Below the pieces are notes generated by a model. That model ran no database searches, was not told the origin of the DNA, and saw only the letters and a list, made by a program, of their open reading frames with translations. Below, piece by piece: positions 42,483-51,424 of a stretch of DNA of 64,000 bases. The stretch is taken from NCBI GenBank assembly GCA_963826105.1, contig CAWGWA010000001.1:111296-175295 (forward strand), given 5' to 3'. A program made the translations under genes and the position numbers. Each line of letters starts with the position of its first letter. Within the stretch, counting starts at the first letter, position 1. Source of the stretch: WHTI01 sp963826105 (GTDB taxonomy: Bacteria > Actinomycetota > CADDZG01 > WHSQ01).

Positions 42483-43977
42483 GTGAAACCGTCAATCACT
42501 GGATCGGGGGCCGGGAGCACGATGCTCCAGCCGACCGGCTGGGTGATGTCTACGATCCTGCCACCGGCGAGAGGACCGCGCAGGTAGCGTTCGCCGACGC
42601 CGCCGTGGTCGACCTCGCGGTACGGACCGCCCGGGAGGCGTACGGGGAGTGGCGGAACTCTTCGATGACGCAGAGGGTCAAGATCCTCTTCGCCTACCGC
42701 GCTCTGGTCGAAGAGCATCTCGATGACATCGCACGACTCATCTCCTCGGAACACGGCAAGGTCTTCTCCGATGCCCAGGGTGAGGTGAACCGTGGCCTCG
42801 AGGTCGTGGAGTTCGCCTGCGGGATCCCGCATCTGCTCAAGGGAGAGTTCTCCGAGAACGTTACCCGCGAGGTCGATTCGTATTCGATCCGTCAGCCGCT
42901 CGGAGTCGTGGCCGGGATCACGCCGTTCAACTTCCCGGCGATGGTCCCGATGTGGATGTACCCGATAGCGGTCGCCTGCGGGAACGCCTTCATCCTCAAG
43001 CCGTCCGAGAAGGATCCGTCCGCCGCGAACCTGATGGCCGAACTGTTCACCCGAGCGGGATTGCCCGACGGCGTCTTCCAGGTGGTTCACGGGGACAAGG
43101 TCGCGGTCGATGCGTTGCTGACGCATCCAGAGGTCGGCGCGATCAGCTCGGTCGGATCGACTCCGGTGGCGAAGTACATCTACGAAACGGCCGCGAGCCA
43201 CGGGAAGCGCGTGCAGGCCCTCGGCGGCGCGAAGAACCACATGGTCGTCCTGCCCGATGCCGACATGGATCTTGCCGCGGATGCGGCGGTCTCCGCCGCC
43301 TACGGCTCGACCGGGCAGCGGTGCATGGCGATCTCGGCCGTGGTTGCCGTCGGAGATGCCGGAGACGCACTGCTGGAGGGGGTCAAGCGGCGCGTCGAGA
43401 AGCTCAAGGTCGGACGCTGCCGCCGACACCGATGCCGAGATGGGTCCACTCGTAACCGCCGAGGCACGCGACAAGGTCGCCTCCTACATCGAGACGGGAC
43501 TGAACGAGGGGGCCGAGCTCGCGATCGACGGCCGCGACCTCAAGGTCGAGGGCTACGAGAACGGTTACTTCATCGGCCCGTGCTTCTTCGATTCGGTTAC
43601 GCCCGGACATGACGATCTATCGCGACGAGATCTTCGGACCCGTCCTCATCATGGTGCGGACCGAGACCTATGAGGACGCGTTGCGGATCGTGAACGAGAA
43701 CCCGTACGGCAATGGCACCGCGATCTTCACGAACGACGGAGGCGTTGCGCGGATGTTCCAGCACGACGTCGAGGTCGGAATGGTCGGCATCAACGTTCCG
43801 ATCCCGGTGCCGATGGCGTTCTTCTCCTTCGGCGGATGGAAGGCATCGTTGTTCGGGGACAGCCACGTCCACGGCAAGGAGGGCGTGAACTTCTACACGC
43901 GGGGGAAGGTCGTGACCGCCCGATGGCCCGATCCGTCGCAGCGTGGCGTGAACCTGGGGTTCCCGCAGACGCACTGA
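42483..43977 (+). CDS. mmsA: CoA-acylating methylmalonate/malonate-semialdehyde dehydrogenase (MmsA), frameshifted
   Basis: Aldehyde dehydrogenase that turns (methyl)malonate semialdehyde into propionyl-/acetyl-CoA plus CO2. The start is probably GTG 42483, reading MKTVNHWIGG if one A is restored in the GTGAAACC run. Features are GVVAGITPFNFPAMVPMWM, the catalytic Cys in GSTGQRCMAIS and FFSFGGWKASLFGD at the C-terminus. Frameshifts lie near 43412 (KVG then AAADTDAEMGP) and near 43607 (SVTPG then MTIYRDEIFGPV). With the aminotransferase it makes a beta-alanine or 3-aminoisobutyrate degradation pair. Confidence 0.87.
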
Positions 43978-43999
43978 GCAGACCCGGTACATTCCCCCG

Positions 44000-44899
44000 G
44001 TGACCGAATCTCGTGGGGCCATCGAGCGCTTCCACGTCGCGGAGTTGTCCCTGCTCGGGATCGCGATGGTGTGGGGCCTTACATTCCCGATGGTCCAGGA
44101 CGCGATCGAGAGACTCCCGACCTTCACCTTCCTGGCCTATCGCTTCATCCCCGCGTCGCTGTTGGTGGCGGTCATCTTCCGCAAGCAGCTCGCGGCGCTT
44201 AGCCGAGCGGGATGGATCGCAGGACTCGGCATGGGGGTCTTCCTCACGACCGGCTACGCGTTCCAGACCCTCGGGCTCGACCGCACGACGTCGTCCAACG
44301 CGGGGTTCATCACCGGGTTGTTCGTCGTCCTCACTCCGATCTTCGGAGCGATCCTGCTACGACAGCGTGCCGGGGCGACGGCGTGGATCGCCGCGCTGAT
44401 TTCCGCTCTCGGGCTGTGGCTTCTGTCGGGATCCAAGGGGGGTCTGAACACCGGCGACGCGATGATCCTGATCACCGCGTGCTCATTCGCCTTTCACATC
44501 CTCGTGACCGACAGAGCAGTGAAGGATTTCGATCCCGGTGCGTTACTCGCGGTGCAGCTGGGTGTCTGCGGCCTGCGTAGTCTGATCATCGCGGGAGGCG
44601 GGGGCGACATCGAGATGCCGGACGGAGGTCAGGTCTGGCTCGCTTTGGCGGTGACGGCGTTCGTCGCCAGCGCGCTCGGTTTCTTCGTCCAGACCTACGC
44701 CCAGCAACACGCGCCCCCGGCGCGCACCGCTCTGATCCTGGCTGCCGAACCCGCTTTCGCTGGGTTCTTCTCGTGGCTTCTGAAAGACGAGCGGCTCTCC
44801 GCCACCGGCTGGCTCGGCGCCGCCCTCATCCTGGGAGCGATCGTGGCCGTCGAAGCGATGCCGTATCTGAGGCCGACTCAACCTCTGCCGGAACGCTGA
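44000..44899 (+). CDS. EamA/DMT family exporter
   Basis: A 299-residue ten-segment drug/metabolite transporter with two EamA repeats: GIAMVWGLTFPMVQDAIERL near the N-terminus, LDRTTSSNAGFITGLFVVLT, and QQHAPPARTALILAAEPAFA in the second repeat. Substrate unknown; its position after the omega-amino-acid genes could mean export or uptake of an amino compound. GTG start, 22 bases after the mmsA stop. Confidence 0.88.
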   Translation: MTESRGAIERFHVAELSLLGIAMVWGLTFPMVQDAIERLPTFTFLAYRFIPASLLVAVIFRKQLAALSRAGWIAGLGMGVFLTTGYAFQTLGLDRTTSSNAGFITGLFVVLTPIFGAILLRQRAGATAWIAALISALGLWLLSGSKGGLNTGDAMILITACSFAFHILVTDRAVKDFDPGALLAVQLGVCGLRSLIIAGGGGDIEMPDGGQVWLALAVTAFVASALGFFVQTYAQQHAPPARTALILAAEPAFAGFFSWLLKDERLSATGWLGAALILGAIVAVEAMPYLRPTQPLPER

Positions 44900-44939
44900 C
44901 GAGGCGGAAATCCGGGGTCTGACCAGGGGTTATGGATAT

Positions 44940-44957
44940 CGTCCGAACGGTCGGACG
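44940..44957. promoter_or_regulatory. TetR operator (perfect inverted repeat)
   Basis: CGTCCGA (44940-44946) and TCGGACG (44951-44957) form a perfect 7-base inverted repeat with spacer ACGG, ending 18 bases before the TetR ATG. The position and symmetry fit an autoregulatory TetR operator, which would also overlap the promoter. Confidence 0.7.
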
Positions 44958-44975
44958 GACTATCCAGGAGGGCCA

Positions 44976-45578
44976 ATGGCCGGCGCGAAGCGGGATCAGA
45001 TCCTCGAGCGGGCGGTCGCGCTCGCCTCGGTCGAAGGGCTCGAGGGCCTCACGATCGGGCGCCTCGCAGCCGATCTCCGGATGAGCAAGTCCGGTCTCTT
45101 CGGCCATTTCGGATCCAAGGAGGATCTCCAGCTGGCCGCCGTTACGCGGGCGGCCGAGATCTTCGAGCAACGGGTGATCCGACCTGCGGCGAGCTCCGAG
45201 GCGGGTCTGGATCGCGCTCGCGCCTTGACCGAGAACTGGCTCGACTACCTGACGAACGCCTTCGAAGGCGGCTGCTTCTTCCACGCGGCATCTCTCGAGT
45301 TCGACGGCCGTCCCGGCAAGGTGAAGGACGAGCTCGTGAGACTGACGGGCCGCTGGTACGTGGTGCTCGAGGAGCAACTGAGACGCGCGATCACGCGCGG
45401 TCAACTGTCGTCGGACACCGATGCGACCCTGCTCGCCTTCGAGCTGCACGCGTTGCTCGGCGAAGCGAACTGGGCGTTCCGTTTGTTCGGACGGAACGAG
45501 GCCTTGACTCGCGCTCGGGTCCTTCTCAACTCGAAGCTGGCGCACGCCCATGGGGCCGGGGAGCGTCGCTCCGCCTGA
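44976..45578 (+). CDS. TetR family transcriptional regulator
   Basis: A 200-residue regulator. The HTH is KRDQILERAVALASVEG, LTIGRLAADLRMSKSGLFGHF, with the family FGSKEDL after it. The C-terminal domain (FLTNAF-like stretch LDYLTNAFEGGCFFHAASLEFD) resembles the TetR_C_6 group. AGGAGG lies 7 bases before the ATG, and a perfect operator-like repeat is just upstream. Confidence 0.92.
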   Translation: MAGAKRDQILERAVALASVEGLEGLTIGRLAADLRMSKSGLFGHFGSKEDLQLAAVTRAAEIFEQRVIRPAASSEAGLDRARALTENWLDYLTNAFEGGCFFHAASLEFDGRPGKVKDELVRLTGRWYVVLEEQLRRAITRGQLSSDTDATLLAFELHALLGEANWAFRLFGRNEALTRARVLLNSKLAHAHGAGERRSA

Positions 45579-45581
45579 CTC

Positions 45582-46349
45582 TCAGCCGGTAGTCGTGGGT
45601 GGCCCTCGCCAGTCGTCCCAGTTGAGATGGAAGACGTCCGGGTTGATCCGATCGACGATCGCCGCAACCGACGACCCGGGGATCAACAGCGCCAGTTTCG
45701 ACTGCTGCATCACGATCTTGTCGCTGGCCTCGTGGGGCGTCTCGCCTTCGATCTCGATACGGAAATCGATCTTCACCTGTGGGCGCTCGTTGATGAAGAC
45801 CCCCGTGTCATTGGCTCGCAAGATGAAGGCTCTGGCGGGCCTGCCCTCTCCGGCTTCGACGCGCTGGCTCTGGACGAACCGGGTGGGGTTCCACTGAGCA
45901 AGTAGTCCAGTGATCAGGGTCCACCCTCCGCCGATCCCGTAGCCGACTTTGAGCCACGGCTCGAGTTCGATGGTGGCGTCCCCAAGTGGAGGCACCACGG
46001 CGAGGAGGACGAACCAGAGCCCGAGGACCGCATGGAGCTTGCCCCACATGGCGGACCTGCGGTGGGTGTCGCGATCGAAGCGTGGCCGATACGCGGTCTG
46101 CGCGCGATAGAGCGCGCGGATGAAGATGAACGTGTAGAAGGCGCCGGTCGCTCCGAGCGCGATGCGCCAGAAGTCACTCTCGAAGTCGGCTCCGCCGCCA
46201 GAGCCGCGGGCGGCGATGAAGAGGCCGGCTGCCCCCAGGAAGAGAGCGACCGCCACGTGGAGCCAGAATCCCCTCGGTGACCCGGTCGAGGCGGGAAGGT
46301 CCTCGTACTCCGGATCGGCGCCTCCGGGCCCCCTGAGCGATGGATCCAT
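45582..46349 (-). CDS. Hypothetical membrane protein with C-terminal soluble domain
   Basis: A 255-residue protein with four hydrophobic segments in the first 150 residues (HVAVALFLGAAGLFIAA; RIALGATGAFYTFIFIRALY; GKLHAVLGLWFVLLAVVPPL; VGYGIGGGWTLITGLLA) and a C-terminal cytoplasmic domain (FILRANDTGVFINERPQVKI). I do not recognise the family. The tail has alternating beta-type residues, possibly a small oligomerisation or PilZ-like fold, but this is a guess. Convergent with the TetR gene. Confidence 0.55.
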   Translation of the reverse strand: MDPSLRGPGGADPEYEDLPASTGSPRGFWLHVAVALFLGAAGLFIAARGSGGGADFESDFWRIALGATGAFYTFIFIRALYRAQTAYRPRFDRDTHRRSAMWGKLHAVLGLWFVLLAVVPPLGDATIELEPWLKVGYGIGGGWTLITGLLAQWNPTRFVQSQRVEAGEGRPARAFILRANDTGVFINERPQVKIDFRIEIEGETPHEASDKIVMQQSKLALLIPGSSVAAIVDRINPDVFHLNWDDWRGPPTTTG

Positions 46350-46420
46350 GCATCCCCCTGATCGAGCGGTCCGACCCGAACGAGCCTAGTCGCTGCTCGT
46401 ATCGCTGGGCACCGGACGTG

Positions 46421-46448
46421 CAACTATCGAACATATGTTCTATAGTTG
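46421..46448. promoter_or_regulatory. 28-base palindrome with LexA-like SOS box
   Basis: CAACTAT (46421-46427) pairs with ATAGTTG (46442-46448), and between them lies the perfect dyad GAACATATGTTC (46429-46440), the core of the Gram-positive/actinobacterial LexA box. Only one base pair of the 28-base dyad is broken. It ends 4 bases before the radical SAM ATG, so bound LexA would block initiation. Confidence 0.75.
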
Positions 46449-46452
46449 CCGG

Positions 46453-48488
46453 ATGGCAGGAGATCGCCTTTTCGAACTGAGGAGACGCACCTTCGATACC
46501 CCGAACTTCCGGGGCATCGAGTTCATCGAGGTCGAGTCCAAGTCGATCATCAACCACGTCCCCGGCAACTACCTGCCGTTCAACTACACGATCAACCCCT
46601 ACAGGGGATGCAGTCATGCCTGCAGTTACTGCCTCAGTGGTGAGACGCCGATCCTGATGGCCGACGGCCGAACCAAACGTATGGCCGACATCAAAGTTGG
46701 AGATCTGATCGTCGGTACGGAGAGGAAGGGCCAGTACCGTCGCTACGTAAACACTTGCGTCCTGGATCACTGGAAGACCGTCAAGCCCGCGCATCGTGTG
46801 GTTCTGGATGATGGAACGGCACTCGTCACGAGCGGCGATCACCGCTTCCTTAGTAACCGCGGGTGGAAATACGTGTCAGGTGTGGAGCAGGGAAGGGATC
46901 GCCGACCCCACATCACAACCAACGACCGGCTGCTAGGTCCTGGTCGGATAGTTGATGGGCCCAAGGGTGGAGACGACTACAAGCGTGGCTATCTGTGCGG
47001 GATGATCCGCGGCGACGGAACTCTCGGCACATACAACTACCCTCGCCCTGGTCGCACGGTCTTCGATGTTCACCGGTTCCGCTTAGCCCTTGTCGATTTC
47101 GAGGCCTTGGATCGTTCGCGCGGTTTCCTTTCTGACTTTGGGGTCGAGACCAAAGAGTTCCTCTTCCATGCAGGCACAGCCACTACTCGTGAAGCAAAAG
47201 CCATACGAACGCAGGCGCGGGATTCAGTTGAGGCGATCCGACAGTTGATCGAATGGCCACACTCAGCTGCTGCAGAGTGGGCTAAAGGATTCCTTGCTGG
47301 CATCTTTGATGCCGAAGGCAGCTGCTTGAAAGGCGTTTTTCGGATATCCAACTGTGACCCAGAGATCATTCAGTGGATCGTCTCCTGTCTCGAGAGGTTC
47401 GACTTTGGTTTTGCCTTAGAGCGCAATCGAGACGTGGAGATCGTTCGCCTGACCGGCGGGCTCGGGGAGAGGCTTCGATTCTTTCTGACCACGGATCCAG
47501 CGATCACTCGGAAGCGAACGTTCGAGGGTGCGGCCATCAAGAACAGCCCTCCGCGACGAGTGGAAAGCGTTGGGGCGCTGGGATTGGAGCTTCCCCTCTA
47601 TGACATGACCACCGGGACCGGGGACTTCATCGCTGATGGCGTGATCTCGCACAACTGTTTCGCTCGGTCTACTCACACGTTCCTCGATATGGATGCGGGC
47701 AAGGACTTCGAGACGAAGATCGTCGTCAAGGTCAACGCCGCGGAGTTGCTGCACAAGGAGCTCCGGCGGAAGTCGTGGACCGGCGAGGGGATCGCGATGG
47801 GGACCGCGACCGATCCGTACCAGCGGGCCGAGGGCCGTTACCGGCTGATGCCGAAGATCATCAAGGAACTCACCGACGTCGGGAATCCGTTCTCGATCCT
47901 CACCAAGGGCACGTTCTGCTCCGCGATCTCGATCTGCTGGTCGAGGCGTCCGAGGTTACCGATGTGTCGACCGCGTATTCGATCGGGACGCTCGACGAAG
48001 AGGTCTGGCGCAAGAGCGAGCCGGGGACCCCGCATCCGCGGAAGCGGCTCGATGCGGTGGCGAAACTGAACGCGGCCGGGATCCCGTGTGGAGTACTAAT
48101 GGCCCCTGTGCTCCCCGGGATCTCGGACTCGCCCGAACAGATGCGGGCGGTGGTTGAAGGAGCGCTCGACGCCGGCGCGACCAACGTGTCGCCGATCTTG
48201 TTGCACCTCCGGCCGAAGGTGAAGGAGGTCTACATGGACTGGTTGGGTGACAACTATCCCGACCTCGTTCCCCGTTACCAGGCGATGTACGGGGCCTCTG
48301 CCTATGCGTCGCGCGCCGATCGCAAGGCGTTCGGTGCCCAGGCGGGCGAGATCATCCGCGAGGCCGGGGGTGCGAGGCGTTCACCCGAGCCGAGGCCGGC
48401 CCGGTTCTCGCGTCGAGCTGCCGATTCGGCCGCACGTGCACGCAGGGAGCGCGCCGAACTGGCGAGCGAGCAGCTGACCCTTATCTAG
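46453..48488 (+). CDS. Rv2578c-family radical SAM protein, interrupted by an intein and one frameshift
   Basis: Radical SAM enzyme of the SPL-like Rv2578c family. The N-extein runs from ATG 46453 through NYTINPYRGCSHACSY; the C-extein resumes CFARSTHTFLDMD, together giving the cluster motif CxxxCxxC. The exteins total about 335 residues. Near 47914, after ILTKGT, one missing base shifts the frame; homology continues as LLRDLDLLVEASEV and APVLPGISDSPEQM to 48488. Function is unknown; the photolyase-like spore product lyase relationship and the SOS-type box suggest DNA-damage response. An ATG at 46435 is in frame but lies in the operator. Confidence 0.88.
46630..47655 (+). mobile_element. Intein with LAGLIDADG homing endonuclease (342 residues)
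   Basis: The intein begins with Cys1 (CLSGETPILMADG, block A), has block B LVTSGDHRFLS, two LAGLIDADG motifs (GYLCGMIRGDGTLG and FLAGIFDAEGS) and ends with block F/G (GDFIADGVISHN), followed by a +1 Cys. All splicing residues (Cys1, block B Thr/His, penultimate His, terminal Asn, +1 Cys) are present, so it should splice, and both acidic endonuclease residues are present. Its DNA looks less GC-rich in third positions than the exteins, fitting lateral spread. Confidence 0.93.
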
Positions 48489-49342
48489 ATCAACTGCGGC
48501 GAGCGGAGACGCTCGATGCGCTCCTCGACCGGCGGGTGGGTCGAGAACAGACTCGCGAACTGAGCCTTGCGACCGGTGAAGGGGCTCACGATGTACGCCT
48601 GCTCCATCGCCGGGTTCACGTTCATGGGGACCTTCTTGGCCGAGGCGTGGAGCTTCTCGAGCGCCCGGGCGAGCGGTTCCCCGGACCCGGTCAGGCGGGC
48701 GCCTTCGCGATCCGCCTCGAACTCACGGGAGCGCGAGATCGCCATCTGGATCATCATCGCGGCGAGTGGTGCGAGGACCATCATGGCGATTAGTCCGAAG
48801 ATGTTGTTGCCACCTTCGTCGTCCCGTCCTCCGCCGCCGAACATCGCACCCCACATCGCCATCCGGGCGATGAACGTGATGCCCATGGCAACGGCCGCGG
48901 CGACCGATCCGATGAGGATGTCCCGGTGCTTAACGTGCGCCAGTTCGTGGGCGATGACCCCTCGGAGTTCGTCCTCGGTGAGCACCTGCATGATCCCCTG
49001 GGTCACCGCGACGGCGGCCTTCTCCGGGTTGCGACCGGTGGCGAAGGCGTTCGGCTGAGCGTCGGGCGTGACGTAGAGCTTGGGCATCGGCAGGTTGGCT
49101 GCGGCTGTGAGCTCCCGGACCATCCGGTACAGCTCCGGGGCTTCGGCTTCGGTCACGGGCTGGGCGCGGGAGGCACGGATCGCGATCTTGTCGGAGAACC
49201 AGTAGGAACCCCCGACGAAGACGAGACCGATGGCTAGGCCGATGAAGGCCCCACTGCCACCACCGATCCCTCCACCGATCAGGATCAACAGTCCGCCGAG
49301 GGCGGCCAGCAAGGTATAGGTCTTCAGCGTGTTCTTCAGCAT
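48485..49342 (-). CDS. htpX: M48 family membrane metalloprotease HtpX
   Basis: Inner-membrane protease for misfolded membrane proteins, 285 residues from ATG 49342. Two N-terminal membrane segments (LLAALGGLLILIGGG; AFIGLAIGLVFVGG) precede the zinc motif VIAHELAHVKHRD. Two more hydrophobic segments and the third-ligand region SREFEADREGA follow. The reading upstream of 49342 has no homology. The C-terminus overlaps the radical SAM gene convergently. It is divergent from dgcA with about 17 bases between start codons. Confidence 0.94.
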   Translation of the reverse strand: MLKNTLKTYTLLAALGGLLILIGGGIGGGSGAFIGLAIGLVFVGGSYWFSDKIAIRASRAQPVTEAEAPELYRMVRELTAAANLPMPKLYVTPDAQPNAFATGRNPEKAAVAVTQGIMQVLTEDELRGVIAHELAHVKHRDILIGSVAAAVAMGITFIARMAMWGAMFGGGGRDDEGGNNIFGLIAMMVLAPLAAMMIQMAISRSREFEADREGARLTGSGEPLARALEKLHASAKKVPMNVNPAMEQAYIVSPFTGRKAQFASLFSTHPPVEERIERLRSPQLI

Positions 49343-49358
49343 GGTCTCATTATCTTCT

Positions 49359-50378
49359 GTGGGCGCAGATAAGTTCTCCATAAGGGGGGTCGCTGTCGAT
49401 CTCGAACTCGCGGAGAAGTTCACGATCGCCGTCGAGTCATGGGATGTAGCGAACAACGTCTTCGCGATCGTCTCCTACGGAGACCACTCCGGGGTCGGCG
49501 AGGTTTCTCCCGACGCGCGCTGGGGCGACTCGGCCGATTCGGTCCTCGCGGAGATCAACGCGGTCGATCTGAACCAGCTCGACATCACCGTTCGATCTCG
49601 AGGGTCTGTCACAACTCATGCCGGCCACCGCGGCCCGTTGCGCGGTTGACATCGCGATGCACGACCTCGCCGCGAGGATCGCCGGCGTGTCGGTGGCCGA
49701 GATGCTCGGACTACGGAGGACGGCCGATCCCGGAGACCTCGGTGACCGTGCCGATCGCCGATCTCGATGTGATGGTCGCCCGGGCGAAGAAGCTGGCGGA
49801 CTATCCGGCGATGAAGCTGAAGGTCGGATTCGACGGTGACGTCGATGCGGTTCGTGCCATCCGTGAGGTGTACGACGGGCCGCATCCGGATCGACGCCAA
49901 CGAGGGATGGACTGCGGACCAGGCGATCGAACGCCTCGATGCCCTGGCCGAACTCGACATCGAACTGTGCGAACAACCCGTGCCGAAAGGCGATTACGAC
50001 GGTTGGAGCCGCGTGAAGGAGCGATCCTCGATCCCCATCTTTGCCGACGAGGATGCGGGAACCGCGGAGGACGTTGCGAAGCTGGCGGGGCGCGCCGACG
50101 GCGTGAATCTGAAGCTGCGCAAGGCCGGCGGGATCAGGGAGCTCGTGAAGGGCACCATCGCGGCGAGGGCGTTGGGGATGGGAGTGATGATTGGCTGCGA
50201 TCTCGAATCCGGGATCGCGGCAACGGCGGGGGCCAGCGTCGCGTCCCTGTGCGACTTCGTCGACCTCGATGGACCGTTGTTGCTGGCCGCCGACCCCTAT
50301 CCCGGCGTGACCTACGACGGTGCCCGGTTGACCCTGCCCGACGGTCCAGGGCTCGGAGTCGAGGGGGCTCCGGAGTGA
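49359..50378 (+). CDS. dgcA: Enolase-superfamily N-acetyl-D-glutamate racemase/dipeptide epimerase (DgcA-like), several frameshifts
   Basis: Enolase-superfamily epimerase. Pieces in three frames form one protein: VESWDVANNVFAIVSYGDHSG (N-terminal domain), PATAARCAVDIAMHDL, VPIADLDVMVARAKKLADY with MKLKVGFDGDVD (KxK base), DANEGWTADQA, CEQPVPKGD, ADEDAGTAEDV and LKLRKAGGI, to a stop at 50376-50378. Frame changes lie near 49610, 49725 and 49880. About 335 residues when restored. The partner DUF1611 gene points to D-glutamate degradation (DgcA role) rather than L-Ala-D/L-Glu peptide recycling, though both activities exist in the family. GTG 49359. Confidence 0.8.
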
Positions 50379-51424
50379 AGCGCTCGTGGCTGGTTCTGGC
50401 CGACGGCTTCCTTCTCGAACGCAACGCTAAGACCGCGCACGGTGTACTCCACTACTCCCACGACGACATCGCCGGAGTGATCGATCGCGACCACGCGGGA
50501 AAGGACCTCCTCGAGGTCCTCCCCGAACTCGGTCGCTCGGCCCCCATCGTCGACTCGGTTGTCGAGGGAGTGGCGAACGGAGCTACCTCGTTGCTCCTCG
50601 GCGTTGCGACCCCCGGGGGATGGCTTCCGGGTCACTGGCGCGACTGGGTGAAGGAAGCGATCACGGCTCGGCTCGAGATCGTGAACGGACTTCATGGATT
50701 CCTGCGGGATGACGACGAGCTCGTCGCCCTTGCCTTGGAACATGACGTCCGGTTGTGGGACGTGCGGGATCCCCCTGCCGAGATCCCATTGTTCTCCGGC
50801 AAGAGCCTCGAAGTTCCGCAGCGAACCGTCCTGACCGTCGGGAGCGATTGTGCGGTGGGGAAGATGACGACCGCGCTCGAACTCGGAATCGCGGCCCAAG
50901 CCGCCGGCGTTGCCGCGGAGTTCGTCGCGACCGGGCAGACCGGGATCATGATCGCCGGGCGAGGGATCGCGGTTGACCGGGTGATCTCGGACTTCACCGC
51001 CGGCGCGGCTGAGAAGCTGGTGCTCGAGTCCGATCCCGCATCGGAGGTCCTCTTGGTCGAGGGTCAGGGGAGTCTGTGGCACCCGGCGTACTCGGGTGTG
51101 ACACTCGGCCTCCTCCACGGCTCCGCACCCGAGGCACTCGTCTTCTGTCACCAGCCGAATCGCTCTCAGATCGAGGAGCCACCATTCACCAAGCTCCCGC
51201 CACTGATCGAGATGATCGAGACCTACGAGCATCTGGCGCGCTTCCTCCGGCCGGCAAAGGTCGCTTGCATCTCCATCAACACACGCGGTCTCGATCGCGA
51301 TGTCGCCCGATGGGCGGTTAACGAGATCGAAGAGGAGACGGGTATCCCAACCGGGGACGTGTTCCACGGCGATGCCCCGAAGCTCTGGGCCGCGCTCTCC
51401 GAGCACCTGGGGCTCGGTCGCTAA
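50375..51424 (+). CDS. dgcN: DUF1611 protein, D-glutamate N-acetyltransferase (DgcN-like)
   Basis: A 349-residue protein of the DUF1611 family, described as DgcN, which N-acetylates D-glutamate before racemisation by DgcA. The C-terminal domain has a P-loop-like GSDCAVGKMTTALE, then ATGQTGIMIAGRG, and LVEGQGSLWHPAYSGV. The N-terminal domain is a separate Rossmann-like fold. GTG 50375 overlaps the dgcA stop (GTGA), a strong sign of a two-gene unit. The enzymatic name rests on recalled family work and the neighbour, not on catalytic residues seen. Confidence 0.85.
   Translation: MKRSWLVLADGFLLERNAKTAHGVLHYSHDDIAGVIDRDHAGKDLLEVLPELGRSAPIVDSVVEGVANGATSLLLGVATPGGWLPGHWRDWVKEAITARLEIVNGLHGFLRDDDELVALALEHDVRLWDVRDPPAEIPLFSGKSLEVPQRTVLTVGSDCAVGKMTTALELGIAAQAAGVAAEFVATGQTGIMIAGRGIAVDRVISDFTAGAAEKLVLESDPASEVLLVEGQGSLWHPAYSGVTLGLLHGSAPEALVFCHQPNRSQIEEPPFTKLPPLIEMIETYEHLARFLRPAKVACISINTRGLDRDVARWAVNEIEEETGIPTGDVFHGDAPKLWAALSEHLGLGR

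Noticed and set aside
42110..43612. Bifunctional aminotransferase-aldehyde dehydrogenase protein
   Set aside because: The joined frame depends on indels; restoring one A gives a normal MmsA start and separate genes.
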